Assembly: GCA_964626265.1 (NCBI GenBank)
Contig: CAZVCG010000035.1
Coordinates: 1 to 20,163 of the forward strand
DNA: 20,163 nt
Reading direction: 5' to 3'
Source of the DNA: CAZVCG01 sp964626265
GTDB lineage: Bacteria > Pseudomonadota > Alphaproteobacteria > UBA9219
Positions 7,695-15,407 of the stretch are shown piece after piece. The notes under the pieces were generated by a model that saw only the letters and a list, made by a program, of their open reading frames with translations, was not told where the DNA came from and searched no databases. Position numbers and translations under genes: made by a program. How positions within the stretch are numbered: position 1 is the first letter of the stretch; each line of letters opens with the position of its first letter.

Positions 7695-9115
7695 CCGCCG
7701 ACCATTATGTTGACTTCATCGCCGCCGCGCCGCAAACCGATGCGCCAACCTCTCACGCTCTTTTGAAGAGCTTCCTCCGCATCCTTGACGTTTGTGATCT
7801 CTAGGCCGTTAATGCGCGCTATAACATCGCCAGGACGGAATCCTATTCGCGCTGCGGGCCCATCGTCCGTCAGCTTCAAGACCACCACGCCCCGCTCAAT
7901 GTCGTAAAAACCCAGTTCTTCGCTCACGGCCGGAGAAAGGTTTGCGATCACCGCGCCTGAAAGCGGATTGTTGCCCTTGATGGCCGTTTCCTGACGCGGC
8001 GGATTCTCGGGCGGCGCAATGAGCTTGAATGTTATGTTTAGTCTCTGTCCTTTACGCATCACTTCCACGGTTGCATCCGATCCTATCGGCATTGTAGCCA
8101 CCCTATAACGAAAAGCCGCAGGGTCTTCGACTATTTTCCCGTTCACGGCCAGAATGATATCTCCAATTTTCAGTCCCGCGCGCTTCGCTTCGCTCGCCGA
8201 ATGCAATGCGTTCACAAGAACGCCTGCAGGGCTCTGTAGATTCAATGAAGCCGCGATTTCGCCCGTAACTTCCTGGCCTTCTATGCCCGTCCATGGCCTC
8301 ACGACGTTTTTCTTGCCGGACTCCACGGCGGCCACAACCGTACGCACAATATTCGACGGAATGGCAAAACCGATGCCCATGCTTCCGCCACTACGCGAAA
8401 AGATGGCCGAATTGATGCCAACAAGCTTGCCGTCCATTGTCACCAACGCGCCGCCCGAATTGCCCGGATTGATCGGCGCGTCGGTTTGGATGAAGTAATT
8501 GATGTCGTTGATATCAAGCGAAGTTCGCGCCAAGGCAGAGATGATGCCGTTTGTCACGGTTTGTCCGACGCCGAAGGGATTTCCTATCGCCAGAACCAAA
8601 TCGCCAACCTCGACGTTATCGGAATCCCTCAATTCGATAAAAGGCAACGCCTCGCCTTTAGTGTCCATGCGAACGACGGCCAGATCCGTACGCTCATCTG
8701 CAGTTACAACCTTTGCTTCAAACTCGCGTCGATCGGCAAGAACAACCTTTATTTGATCCGCGCCCGCGATGACATGATTGTTCGTCACGATCAGGCCGTC
8801 GGGCCGGATAATCACGCCCGAACCCAGCGAACTTTCCATGCGCTCGCGCGTCATGCCATGCGGCAACCCGCCGCCGAAAAACTGTTGAAAAAACGGATCA
8901 TTGAATAGCGGCGAAACGATGCGCTGGCGAATAACCTTGCTCGTGTAAATATTGACAACCGCCGGAGCGACGCGCTTCACGACAGGCGCATAGCTTAAGG
9001 TGACTTGTTGGGCCGTAGAGGGCGGTATCTTGACAGGTTCGGCTATTGCAGGCGCAACCAACACCAAACCTACAACTAAAAAAAAGGCAGAAATAAACGC
9101 AAGCAAACGCTTCAT
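7691..9115 (-). CDS. degP: Do-family periplasmic serine protease (DegP/DegQ-like)
   Basis: This protease and chaperone degrades misfolded envelope proteins. The 474-residue precursor has a signal peptide (about 1-26, hydrophobic stretch then AIA before E27). The trypsin-like domain has catalytic H114 (TNNHVIAGAD), D144 (ERTDLAVV) and S220 (NPGNSGGALV). Two PDZ domains follow: PDZ1 at about 275-365 (AGLKIGDIILAVNGK) and PDZ2 at about 385-472 (IGFRPGDVIARING). I chose ATG 9115 because the signal peptide begins there and a purine-rich GGAGAGGGAG stretch is directly upstream; ATG 9139 would add eight charged residues. It overlaps rarA by 4 bp. DegP, DegQ and DegS-like members are not separable with confidence, although two PDZ domains argue against DegS. 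Confidence 0.93.
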   Translation of the reverse strand: MKRLLAFISAFFLVVGLVLVAPAIAEPVKIPPSTAQQVTLSYAPVVKRVAPAVVNIYTSKVIRQRIVSPLFNDPFFQQFFGGGLPHGMTRERMESSLGSGVIIRPDGLIVTNNHVIAGADQIKVVLADRREFEAKVVTADERTDLAVVRMDTKGEALPFIELRDSDNVEVGDLVLAIGNPFGVGQTVTNGIISALARTSLDINDINYFIQTDAPINPGNSGGALVTMDGKLVGINSAIFSRSGGSMGIGFAIPSNIVRTVVAAVESGKKNVVRPWTGIEGQEVTGEIAASLNLQSPAGVLVNALHSASEAKRAGLKIGDIILAVNGKIVEDPAAFRYRVATMPIGSDATVEVMRKGQRLNITFKLIAPPENPPRQETAIKGNNPLSGAVIANLSPAVSEELGFYDIERGVVVLKLTDDGPAARIGFRPGDVIARINGLEITNVKDAEEALQKSVRGWRIGLRRGGDEVNIMVGG

Positions 9116-9219
9116 GGTCTCCCTCTCCCCCCGTTCCAAGTCAAAAAAAGACCCAAAGACCTTGCAACTATTTACTATTGGAACGGGTCATAAAAAAGGC
9201 AAGAGGGACAGAGCTTTTT

Positions 9220-9531
9220 TCACCGCCCCTTGCAGCGCGGCAAACAAGCTTTCAAGGCATCCTGACATTCCGCCTTGATGCCGAATGGCCTGATCGTAGG
9301 CTGCGAACTCACATCGCTGCGGGTCGAGGACATCATGTCACCGCAGCGCTCGTATTCGGCATTGCAGGCGCGGATGCAGGATTCGCGGTCGGATTCGATA
9401 GTCGTGACGGCCCCGCTCCGGCTTGTGTAAGCATCAGTCGCCGACTTGCCCGAAACGCATCCCGCAAGCAAAACGGCCACAAAGCCTAAAGATAGAAAAG
9501 AAAGCTTTTTCAGCTGCTTAGGGTGCGCCAT
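9220..9531 (-). CDS. Small cysteine-rich lipoprotein, unknown function
   Basis: The 103-residue protein starts with a lysine-containing n-region and a hydrophobic stretch ending in the lipobox LLAGC, so C25 would be lipidated and the mature 79-residue protein anchored in the envelope. The mature part has six further cysteines in a mirror-image pattern: C52-x3-C56-x6-C63 and C89-x6-C96-x3-C100. This suggests a disulfide-linked helical hairpin. I do not recognise the family. ATG 9531 has AAGGA about 7 nt upstream; an in-frame ATG at 9579 would start inside the terminator hairpin. It lies between the rplQ terminator and degP, with about 100 bp to the degP start. Co-expression with degP is plausible but not shown. 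Confidence 0.75.
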   Translation of the reverse strand: MAHPKQLKKLSFLSLGFVAVLLAGCVSGKSATDAYTSRSGAVTTIESDRESCIRACNAEYERCGDMMSSTRSDVSSQPTIRPFGIKAECQDALKACLPRCKGR

Positions 9532-9548
9532 GTGATAGTCCTTATCAT

Positions 9549-9584
9549 TAAAAAAGGGTGCATTCCGAAAGAGATGCACCCTTT
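9549..9584 (-). terminator. Rho-independent terminator after rplQ
   Basis: AAAGGGTGCAT and ATGCACCCTTT form a perfect 11-bp stem (9553-9563 with 9574-9584) with a 10-nt loop. On the minus strand it is followed by a run of T (9549-9555). It lies about 28 bp past the rplQ stop and closes the ribosomal transcript. Confidence 0.9.
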
Positions 9585-9611
9585 ATGACATCAGACTCGT
9601 TTTTTGTCTAT

Positions 9612-10052
9612 TTAGACGTTGGCTTTGGCCATTTCCTCTTCGGTTTGCTCGATTCTATCGGCAACAGGGCCGCTATTCTTGCCCTTGGCTTCCGGATCGC
9701 GATCCACAAGCTCGATCATCGCCATGGAGGCCGCGTCGCCATAGCGTACCCCAGCTTTCAGGACACGCGTATATCCGCCGTTACGCTTGGCATAACGCTT
9801 GGCCAACACATCAAACAATTTAGTCACCATTTCGTTGTCGCGCAGCATGGCGAAAGCGCGGCGGCGATTGGCCAGCCCCCCCTTTTTGCCGAGCGTAATC
9901 AGTTTTTCGACGACCGAGCGTATTTCCTTGGCTTTCGGCAACGTCGTCTTGATTTGCTCGTGCTTGATCAAGGCCGCAGCCATGTTCGAAAACATCGCCT
10001 TGCGGTGACTGGTGGTTACGTTGAGTTTACGGCCTGCGACTTTATGACGCAT
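9612..10052 (-). CDS. rplQ: 50S ribosomal protein L17
   Basis: L17 is a large-subunit protein near the exit tunnel. The 146-residue protein begins MRHKVAGRKLNVTTSHRKAM, continues with the conserved RDNEMVTKLFDVLAKRYAKRNGGYTRVLK, and ends in the acidic tail usual in Alphaproteobacteria, which makes it longer than the E. coli protein. AAGGAG lies 8 nt before the ATG. It is the last gene of the rpsM-rpsK-rpoA-rplQ run. The 118-bp gap from rpoA holds small GC-rich inverted repeats, for example AAGCCG with CGGCTT, and no gene. Confidence 0.97.
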   Translation of the reverse strand: MRHKVAGRKLNVTTSHRKAMFSNMAAALIKHEQIKTTLPKAKEIRSVVEKLITLGKKGGLANRRRAFAMLRDNEMVTKLFDVLAKRYAKRNGGYTRVLKAGVRYGDAASMAMIELVDRDPEAKGKNSGPVADRIEQTEEEMAKANV

Positions 10053-10170
10053 GGGTCTGTCTCCTTCTCATGGCTTGGCCCTGTGATTTTCCCCGCTATG
10101 GGGCTCCTGCAGGGGCCGGTTATGTTAAGCCGAACCTGTTGCGCAGCATCCGGCTTCTAAGACGTCTGTC

Positions 10171-11187
10171 TTAAAACGGTTCTTCCAGTTTCTTCGCCAA
10201 ATCCTCAATGTTCTCAGGCGGCCAGTTCGGAATTTGCATGCCGAGGTTCAGGCCCATTTGAGCCAGTACTTCCTTGATCTCGTTCAAGCTCTTGCGACCG
10301 AAGTTCGGTGTGCGGAGCATTTCGGATTCCGACTTCTGAACCAGATCGCCGATATAAACGATGTTGTCGTTCTTGAGGCAATTGGCCGAACGCACGGACA
10401 GCTCCAGTTCGTCCACTTTGCGCAACAGGTTGCGGTTGAACGGCAGGTCGCCCATCGGAATTTCCTGCGCCACAGCGGCGCGCGGTTCTTCGAAATTGAT
10501 GAAGAGCTGCAATTGATCCTGTAAAATGCGCGCGGCAACGGCCACGGCGTCTTCCGGCGATATCGAGCCGTCGGTCTCAACCGTCAACGACAGCTTGTCA
10601 TAGTCGGTGACTTGCCCGACGCGGCTGTTTTCGACCTTATAGGCTACCTTGCGGACGGGGCTGAATAACGCATCGACAGGGATCAGACCGATCGGGGTGT
10701 CCTCTTTGCGGAGCGCCGAGGCGGGAATGTAGCCCTTGCCCGTGTTGAGAGTCATTTCCATATTGAGACGCGCGCCGTGGTCGAGATTGCAAATCACCAA
10801 ATCGGGGTTCATGACTTCGATGTCGCCTGTCGTTTCGATTTGGCGGGCCAGAACTTCGCCGGGGCCTTCGGCGCGCAAACGGACCTTGCGGGGGCCTTCG
10901 GCGTGCATGCGCAATGCCAGCGCCTTGATGTTGAGGATGATGTCCGTCACGTCTTCGCGAACGCCGGGCACGGACGAAAATTCATGCAACACGCCGTCGA
11001 TCTGAATCGCTGTGACAGCAGCGCCCTGAAGCGACGACAGAAGAATGCGGCGCAAGGCGTTGCCCAGAGTCATGCCAAAGCCACGCTCCAGAGGTTCTAC
11101 GACCAGCGTGGCGACGCGCTTTGGATCCTCGGACGGATGAACTTGCTTGTTGGCCTGAATGAGCGATTTCCAATTTTTCTGCAACAC
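10171..11187 (-). CDS. rpoA: RNA polymerase alpha subunit
   Basis: Alpha nucleates assembly of RNA polymerase and contacts upstream promoter DNA and activators. The 338-residue protein has the N-terminal assembly domain (about 20-230, with ERGFGMTLGNALRRILLSS) and the C-terminal DNA-binding domain (about 250-320, with ELSVRSANCL, where R266 matches the E. coli DNA-contact arginine, and FGRKSLNEIKEVL). The start codon is GTG at 11187, giving MLQKNW as in relatives, with GAGGGG about 8 nt upstream. The gap to rpsK is 52 bp. Confidence 0.98.
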   Translation of the reverse strand: MLQKNWKSLIQANKQVHPSEDPKRVATLVVEPLERGFGMTLGNALRRILLSSLQGAAVTAIQIDGVLHEFSSVPGVREDVTDIILNIKALALRMHAEGPRKVRLRAEGPGEVLARQIETTGDIEVMNPDLVICNLDHGARLNMEMTLNTGKGYIPASALRKEDTPIGLIPVDALFSPVRKVAYKVENSRVGQVTDYDKLSLTVETDGSISPEDAVAVAARILQDQLQLFINFEEPRAAVAQEIPMGDLPFNRNLLRKVDELELSVRSANCLKNDNIVYIGDLVQKSESEMLRTPNFGRKSLNEIKEVLAQMGLNLGMQIPNWPPENIEDLAKKLEEPF

Positions 11188-11239
11188 GGAACGACCCCTC
11201 TGGTTCGAGAAATTCTACGGCGTGACCGCCAAATAAAAA

Positions 11240-11665
11240 CTAGACGCGACGCTTTTTGCGCGGACGCACCCCGTTATGCGGGATAGGCGTGACATCGCGG
11301 ATAGACGTGACAACAAAACCGACGGCCTGCAACGCGCGCAGAGCCGATTCACGGCCCGATCCAGGGCCTTTCACTTCTACCTCGAGCGTACGCACGCCAT
11401 GCTCCATCGCCTTTCTTCCCGCGTCTTCGGCGGCGACCTGCGCAGCGTACGGCGTGGACTTGCGCGAGCCTTTGAAACCGGAGAGACCGGCGGACGACCA
11501 GGCAATCGTGTTGCCCTGCGCGTCCGCAATCGTCACGATGGTGTTGTTGAAGCTGGCGTTGACATGAGCGACGCCGCTGACGATGTTCTTACGCTCGCGT
11601 CGGCGGGAACGCCCTCCGGCCGCTTTTGACGTTTTTTGTTCGGAAGATTTTGTGGCAGTTGCCAT
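11240..11665 (-). CDS. rpsK: 30S ribosomal protein S11
   Basis: S11 lies on the 30S platform near the mRNA exit. The 141-residue protein contains HVNASFNNTIVTIADAQGN, GFKGSRKSTPYAAQ and the C-terminal PIPHNGVRPRKKRRV, all diagnostic. The alanine- and lysine-rich N-terminal extension is common in Alphaproteobacteria. A weak purine stretch (GGAAAAA) precedes the ATG. It sits between rpsM and rpoA in the expected order. Confidence 0.98.
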   Translation of the reverse strand: MATATKSSEQKTSKAAGGRSRRRERKNIVSGVAHVNASFNNTIVTIADAQGNTIAWSSAGLSGFKGSRKSTPYAAQVAAEDAGRKAMEHGVRTLEVEVKGPGSGRESALRALQAVGFVVTSIRDVTPIPHNGVRPRKKRRV

Positions 11666-11711
11666 GTCGTTTTTTCCTATGATTTAGACTTTATAATTCC
11701 TGGATCACTGG

Positions 11712-11731
11712 ATCCCCGCTTTCGCGGGGAT
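11712..11731. repeat. REP-like GC-rich palindrome between rpsM and rpsK
   Basis: ATCCCCGC and GCGGGGAT form a perfect 8-bp stem with a TTTC loop, preceded by GGATCACTGG. This resembles the short palindromic repeats scattered through many proteobacterial intergenic regions. No T-run follows, so it is not a standard terminator. Confidence 0.6.
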
Positions 11732-11774
11732 AAGGCTTTTGCAGGCTCGCCTCAAAGCTCGCTAACGAAACGCC

Positions 11775-12155
11775 TTACTTCTTAGTTGCGATCTTCTTGC
11801 CCGCGATCGGTTTCGCCGGACCTTTGCGCGTACGCGCGTTGGTGTGCGTACGTTGGCCGCGCACAGGCAACCCTTTGCGGTGACGCAAGCCGCGGTAGCA
11901 TCCCAAATCCATCAGGCGTTTAATATTCATCGCCACTTCGCGGCGCAAATCGCCTTCGACTTTGACGTGCTTGTCGATGTCTTCGCGAATCTTGAGAATT
12001 TCGGATTCAGTCAGCTGGTTGACGCGCTTTTGCGGTTCCAATCCAATGCGTGCGCAAATCTCAAGAGCATTCGTGGGACCAATTCCATAGATATAACGCA
12101 AAGCAATGTGTAATGGCTTTCCCGCCGGAATATTAACGCCTGCAATACGGGCCAC
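11775..12155 (-). CDS. rpsM: 30S ribosomal protein S13
   Basis: S13 sits in the 30S head and contacts tRNA and the 50S subunit. The 126-residue protein starts VARIAGVNIPAGK and carries GIGPTNALEICARIG, RGLRHRKGLPVRGQRTHTNARTRKG and a lysine-rich tail. The start is the GTG at 12155, preceded by GAAGGAG at 6 nt. The frame stays open to an ATG at 12275, but that 40-residue extension does not belong to S13. In transcription order it follows the CheA-like gene but has its own promoter and a long leader. Confidence 0.97.
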   Translation of the reverse strand: MARIAGVNIPAGKPLHIALRYIYGIGPTNALEICARIGLEPQKRVNQLTESEILKIREDIDKHVKVEGDLRREVAMNIKRLMDLGCYRGLRHRKGLPVRGQRTHTNARTRKGPAKPIAGKKIATKK

Positions 12156-12382
12156 GTGGCTCTCCTTCGTTCTGTTTGCGGCAATGTCGCGAATGCGTTC
12201 CTGCCGCCGCTTCATGTTCTGTGCGATCGTATCCCGTTGTCTGCGCCAACACAAATACCACCCGGTCATGCGCACGCAACGCCGTGGCGGTACATTTCAG
12301 AGTCTTGGGGTTGGGCCCGTTTTAAGGGTTTCTGGTCCCGCAAGACGCAAACAGGGGCTCAGCTCTCCCACCTGGAGCCGAG
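12156..12382 (-). other. Long 5' leader of the rpsM operon
   Basis: About 227 nt separate the predicted transcription start from the rpsM GTG, with no convincing gene. GGCTC and GAGCC arms near 12356-12379 could pair, and another G/C-rich block follows. In E. coli the rpsM leader is the autoregulatory target of S4; no rpsD is seen here, so a similar role is only possible. Confidence 0.4.
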
Positions 12383-12388
12383 GGGCGC

Positions 12389-12416
12389 AGTATAGGCAAC
12401 GGTTTGAACGAGTCAA
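12389..12416 (-). promoter_or_regulatory. Strong sigma70-type promoter for rpsM-rpsK-rpoA-rplQ
   Basis: On the minus strand -35 TTGACT (12411-12416) is separated by 16 bp from -10 TATACT (12389-12394). Each box differs from consensus at one position. It lies in the gap just past the CheA-like stop codon, so the ribosomal genes can be transcribed independently of the signalling genes. Confidence 0.75.
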
Positions 12417-12458
12417 GCCCATCCATTCCGGCTTAGACATTGTTTTTGTTGTGAATTA

Positions 12459-14261
12459 TCAAGATGTTAGCTGTACTGCTGTCGATTCTTGCTCCGTTGC
12501 CGGCTTATTCAGGTTGCTTTTGGCGCGCTCGACGCACGAAATGTCAAGACAATAGGGTATGCGAATTTCAAAACTGGCGCCTTGATAAAGCTCAGACGTT
12601 ACGTGAATAGAGCCCCCCAACAACCTGACTTCCCGATCGACGGCCTCAAGACCGACACCGCGGCCCGACAACGTCGTCACTTCCTCGCGTGTCGAAAAGC
12701 CCCATGAAAATATTCTTTGTATGACGGTTTGATCGTCTTCGAAACGCCATGATCCTTCCGGATCAAGCATGGCGAGTTTTGTTCGAATGCGTGATGGATC
12801 GATTCCGTTACCATCGTCGCTGATGACGATCTTGAGCCATTCCTGAGATCCGTTTTCGCGGGGAATGATCGACACGTCAATAGTCACTTGGCCGGCAGGA
12901 TCCTTGCTGCGCGCCATACGCGTGACGGGCGCTTCGATCCCGTGATCGAGAATGTTGCGGCTAATGTGGGTGAGCGAGAATATTAGATCCTGGATCGGCA
13001 AAGTCAGAACGCGCGGGTTGCTGCCCGTAAACTTGACAGGCTTGACCTGCTTGTCCAGCATCGTCGCCAATTCCTGCAGTTCGCGCTCGAATGAATGGAA
13101 ACAATCGCGCATAGGCACCGCGGCGATATTGTCCAGATAGCGCTGAATCAACGCCGGATCGGCGCCGCATTTTTTCATTTCCAGCGCGAATGCGAACAAG
13201 TCCTTTTCCTCGATCTCGCGAATGTTGCCGCGCCACTCGTGTTCACCGCCAATCAAACCGCGCACTTCGTCCGTAACTTGCAACAGCACGTCCGCAATCT
13301 TCTGACGTCCGGCCTGCATCTGTGTTGAAAACGATTCATCGTCGTTCACCAGGGGGCTGCGCAAATCGTTTTCGACGTTGTGGATGACATCGGCCAATTC
13401 CGTCAAATTGAACTGTTTGATCGTCGCCTTCATCGTATGCAACTGGCGTAGAATGGCGGGAGCGTCGCGAAGCGTTTGTTTGCGCTTGCCTGTTTCATCC
13501 AGAAACTCCCGTAAGTGATCGAGCGTTGTGTGGAATTTGTTCCGCTCTCTGAAAATGCGGCATATCATGTCCGCATAGGCCTGCTGCCGTTTGGCGGCTT
13601 CGCGCGCGGCGTATTCTTCCGTTTGATCGGTCGCAATGACGACGACGTTGATCAGCGGCCCATCGCGGCGGTAAATCGGCCGGTAGACCAAACTAACCCG
13701 GCGATTCTGGCTATGAGGAAAAAACTGAGGAAAAAACCTTATGACATCCTCAAACCCCAGCGCATGATCCGGTTGAAACAGAATCTCGAACCAGTCCTGA
13801 AAATCCGTTCGTTGCTCTTCAGGAACGCAGAGAACATCTACGATTTTTTTCCCCGCTGGCACTGTTTCAAGCAAATCAAGACACGCTTGCGAATAAACGG
13901 TGCCGCACAATCCGTCAGGGCCAAAAACAAGAAAGCCTTGCCCAAGGCTGTTGACTAGCACTTCTGTCAAACGGGCCTGATTCGTAACATGTTTGTGGAT
14001 CTGAAAGTTCAGGTAATAGAGGCCGCCCATGCCCACGAAAGCGGCAATTACGATAACGGCGAAATAAACGGGCTGGGTCACAGGCGCCAGGCCAAAGACA
14101 GGCAACGCCAACGCGGCCAAAAGCACCATAACGATAGCTGTCATGCCAACAAGCGACGTGTGCACAATATCGGCATGATGGTTCGCTTCCGTAAGCACGG
14201 CCTCGCTGACCGCTGTACGGGGCAGCAAAAGAGCGTCAGAAGGCGAAGTTTCCTCGAGCAT
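12459..14261 (-). CDS. Membrane CheA-like histidine kinase (PAS-like, HPt-like, HATPase)
   Basis: The 600-residue protein has two membrane helices (about 38-59 and 64-86) and a PAS-like region (about 98-215). An HPt-like helical region follows, with a candidate phospho-histidine H275 in LRQLHTMKATIKQFNL. The CheA-type ATPase has an N box SLTHISRNILDHGIE (N436), G1 box DDGNGID (482-488) and G2 box SGRGVGLEAV (532-541). Unlike CheA it has no CheW-like P5 domain, so it should not dock into receptor arrays that way. The ATG has a weak AAGG upstream and starts 20 bp after cheX. With the neighbouring CheY-like and CheX-like proteins it probably forms a phosphorelay with kinase, receiver and phosphatase. 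No output domain is present. Confidence 0.85.
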   Translation of the reverse strand: MLEETSPSDALLLPRTAVSEAVLTEANHHADIVHTSLVGMTAIVMVLLAALALPVFGLAPVTQPVYFAVIVIAAFVGMGGLYYLNFQIHKHVTNQARLTEVLVNSLGQGFLVFGPDGLCGTVYSQACLDLLETVPAGKKIVDVLCVPEEQRTDFQDWFEILFQPDHALGFEDVIRFFPQFFPHSQNRRVSLVYRPIYRRDGPLINVVVIATDQTEEYAAREAAKRQQAYADMICRIFRERNKFHTTLDHLREFLDETGKRKQTLRDAPAILRQLHTMKATIKQFNLTELADVIHNVENDLRSPLVNDDESFSTQMQAGRQKIADVLLQVTDEVRGLIGGEHEWRGNIREIEEKDLFAFALEMKKCGADPALIQRYLDNIAAVPMRDCFHSFERELQELATMLDKQVKPVKFTGSNPRVLTLPIQDLIFSLTHISRNILDHGIEAPVTRMARSKDPAGQVTIDVSIIPRENGSQEWLKIVISDDGNGIDPSRIRTKLAMLDPEGSWRFEDDQTVIQRIFSWGFSTREEVTTLSGRGVGLEAVDREVRLLGGSIHVTSELYQGASFEIRIPYCLDISCVERAKSNLNKPATEQESTAVQLTS

Positions 14262-14281
14262 AAGGGGCCTTAAATGCCGGG

Positions 14282-14797
14282 CTAGGAAAAGTCATCCCGC
14301 GACGGCGTATGCAATGCGATTTGAACCTGAAACATTTGGCCGTCCAGATAAAATGGAACGATCATATAGTGGCCACGATGAAATTGGCTGACGAAGTGGC
14401 CGCGGCCCATCACGACGCTAGGGATGCCGAGCTTGAGGGCATAGCCCCGCTTATTCAGTTCCGTTTTGATCTGACCGAAGATCATGTTGGTGATTTCGCC
14501 TACGGCGTCGACGGTCATCTCATGCGTGACGGAAACCGAATGCCCGACGACGTGCGGCAGGATGTCCCGTACGGTTTCAAAGTTCAGGCAAATAATCATG
14601 GTGGCTTCAAGGCGGTTTTGCACCATGCCGATGACGCCCGAAACGTCGCCCATGAGAGAGACGATCCCTTCGCCGGTTTCATAGTCGCCGCTCGTCACTT
14701 TCGCGCCAAACGTATTTTGCATGGCGCAAGTCACGGCCGTTTTGATCTCTTTGGCCAGCTGCTCATCTAATTTTAAAGGTAATACGCGGTTTGCCAT
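14282..14797 (-). CDS. CheX-like phosphatase-domain protein
   Basis: This 171-residue protein resembles the CheX/CheC family, which removes phosphate from CheY. The family signature E-x2-N is visible as E101-I-T-N104 in AVGEITNMIFGQIKTELN, with the G-rich strand region and the C-terminal beta strands also in order. I chose ATG 14797 because GGGGGA lies about 4 nt upstream. An earlier in-frame ATG at 14878 would overlap the cheY-like gene by 49 bp. It sits 32 bp after cheY and 20 bp before the kinase, consistent with one operon. CheX proteins usually carry one such motif and act as dimers; activity on the adjacent receiver is inferred. Confidence 0.8.
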   Translation of the reverse strand: MANRVLPLKLDEQLAKEIKTAVTCAMQNTFGAKVTSGDYETGEGIVSLMGDVSGVIGMVQNRLEATMIICLNFETVRDILPHVVGHSVSVTHEMTVDAVGEITNMIFGQIKTELNKRGYALKLGIPSVVMGRGHFVSQFHRGHYMIVPFYLDGQMFQVQIALHTPSRDDFS

Positions 14798-14829
14798 TCG
14801 GTCCCCCAGGGCTAAATCGTCGGAGAAAA

Positions 14830-15270
14830 CTAGACCCTCGCGGGCTGGTCGGTTTTCTGCCTTTTGCGTTTGATCCACTCATGAATCTCGTACAACTTTT
14901 TGCTAAGATCAGCCGGAGAGACCGGTTTGATGATGTACGACGTGGCGCCGGCCTTGATGGCTTTCATAATGTTCTGTTGCTCGGATTCCGCGGTGAGCAT
15001 CACGAACGCGGTGTCAGCGTAATTGGGTTTGGCCCGGAAATAGTTCAGCACCTCGATCCCTGAAACCGTAGGCATGTTCCAGTCGAGAAAAACGACATCG
15101 TAAGGTTGCTGAGCCTCGGAGGCTTTTTGAATAAGGTCTATAGCCTCGTTTCCGTCCGCTGCGGTTTGAATATTGCTGATTTTCGCTTCTTGCAAAGTAT
15201 TGCGCACGAATTGCCGCACCAAAAAATGGTCGTCGGCAATCAATACTTTGAGCTGTGCCAGTTGACTCAC
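14830..15270 (-). CDS. CheY-like single-domain response regulator
   Basis: The 146-residue protein is a stand-alone receiver. It shows the acidic pair D13-D14, the phospho-acceptor D63 (VVFLDWNMP), the switch threonine T93 (MLTAESE) and K115 (YIIKP). A basic C-terminal tail (EWIKRKRQK) follows the receiver. The start is GTG at 15270, with a strong AAGGGAGAGG just upstream. It is the first gene of the trio and lies 137 bp past the adk stop. No clear promoter or terminator was found in that gap, so read-through from secY-adk is possible. No DNA-binding output is present, so it acts by protein contact or as a relay. Confidence 0.9.
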   Translation of the reverse strand: MSQLAQLKVLIADDHFLVRQFVRNTLQEAKISNIQTAADGNEAIDLIQKASEAQQPYDVVFLDWNMPTVSGIEVLNYFRAKPNYADTAFVMLTAESEQQNIMKAIKAGATSYIIKPVSPADLSKKLYEIHEWIKRKRQKTDQPARV

Positions 15271-15282
15271 GCTGCCTCTCCC

Positions 15283-15307
15283 TTCAAGGAAACGGGAAGC
15301 CCTTGAA
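15283..15307 (-). promoter_or_regulatory. Hairpin just upstream of the cheY-like ribosome site
   Basis: TTCAAGG and CCTTGAA form a perfect 7-bp stem (15283-15289 with 15301-15307) and an 11-nt loop. The 3' arm runs into the AAGGGAGAGG ribosome site, so folding could affect translation. The role is inferred. Confidence 0.35.
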
Positions 15308-15407
15308 CTGCCAAGATAAAAAGCTTCCGGAGTTTATCCTTATGGCACAAATACCTTGCCGTAAGGTTAAAGGGTGGAAAGGTAAAAGAGATAGGCGGAA
15401 GAAAGGT

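Noticed and set aside
9558..10160. Plus-strand frame opposite rplQ
   Set aside because: It is antisense to a certain ribosomal protein gene and starts within the terminator; no family is recognised.
12156..12275. In-frame 40-codon extension of rpsM from an ATG at 12275
   Set aside because: S13 homologues begin with xARIAGVNIP, and a strong ribosome site precedes the GTG at 12155. The extension reads like an untranslated leader.
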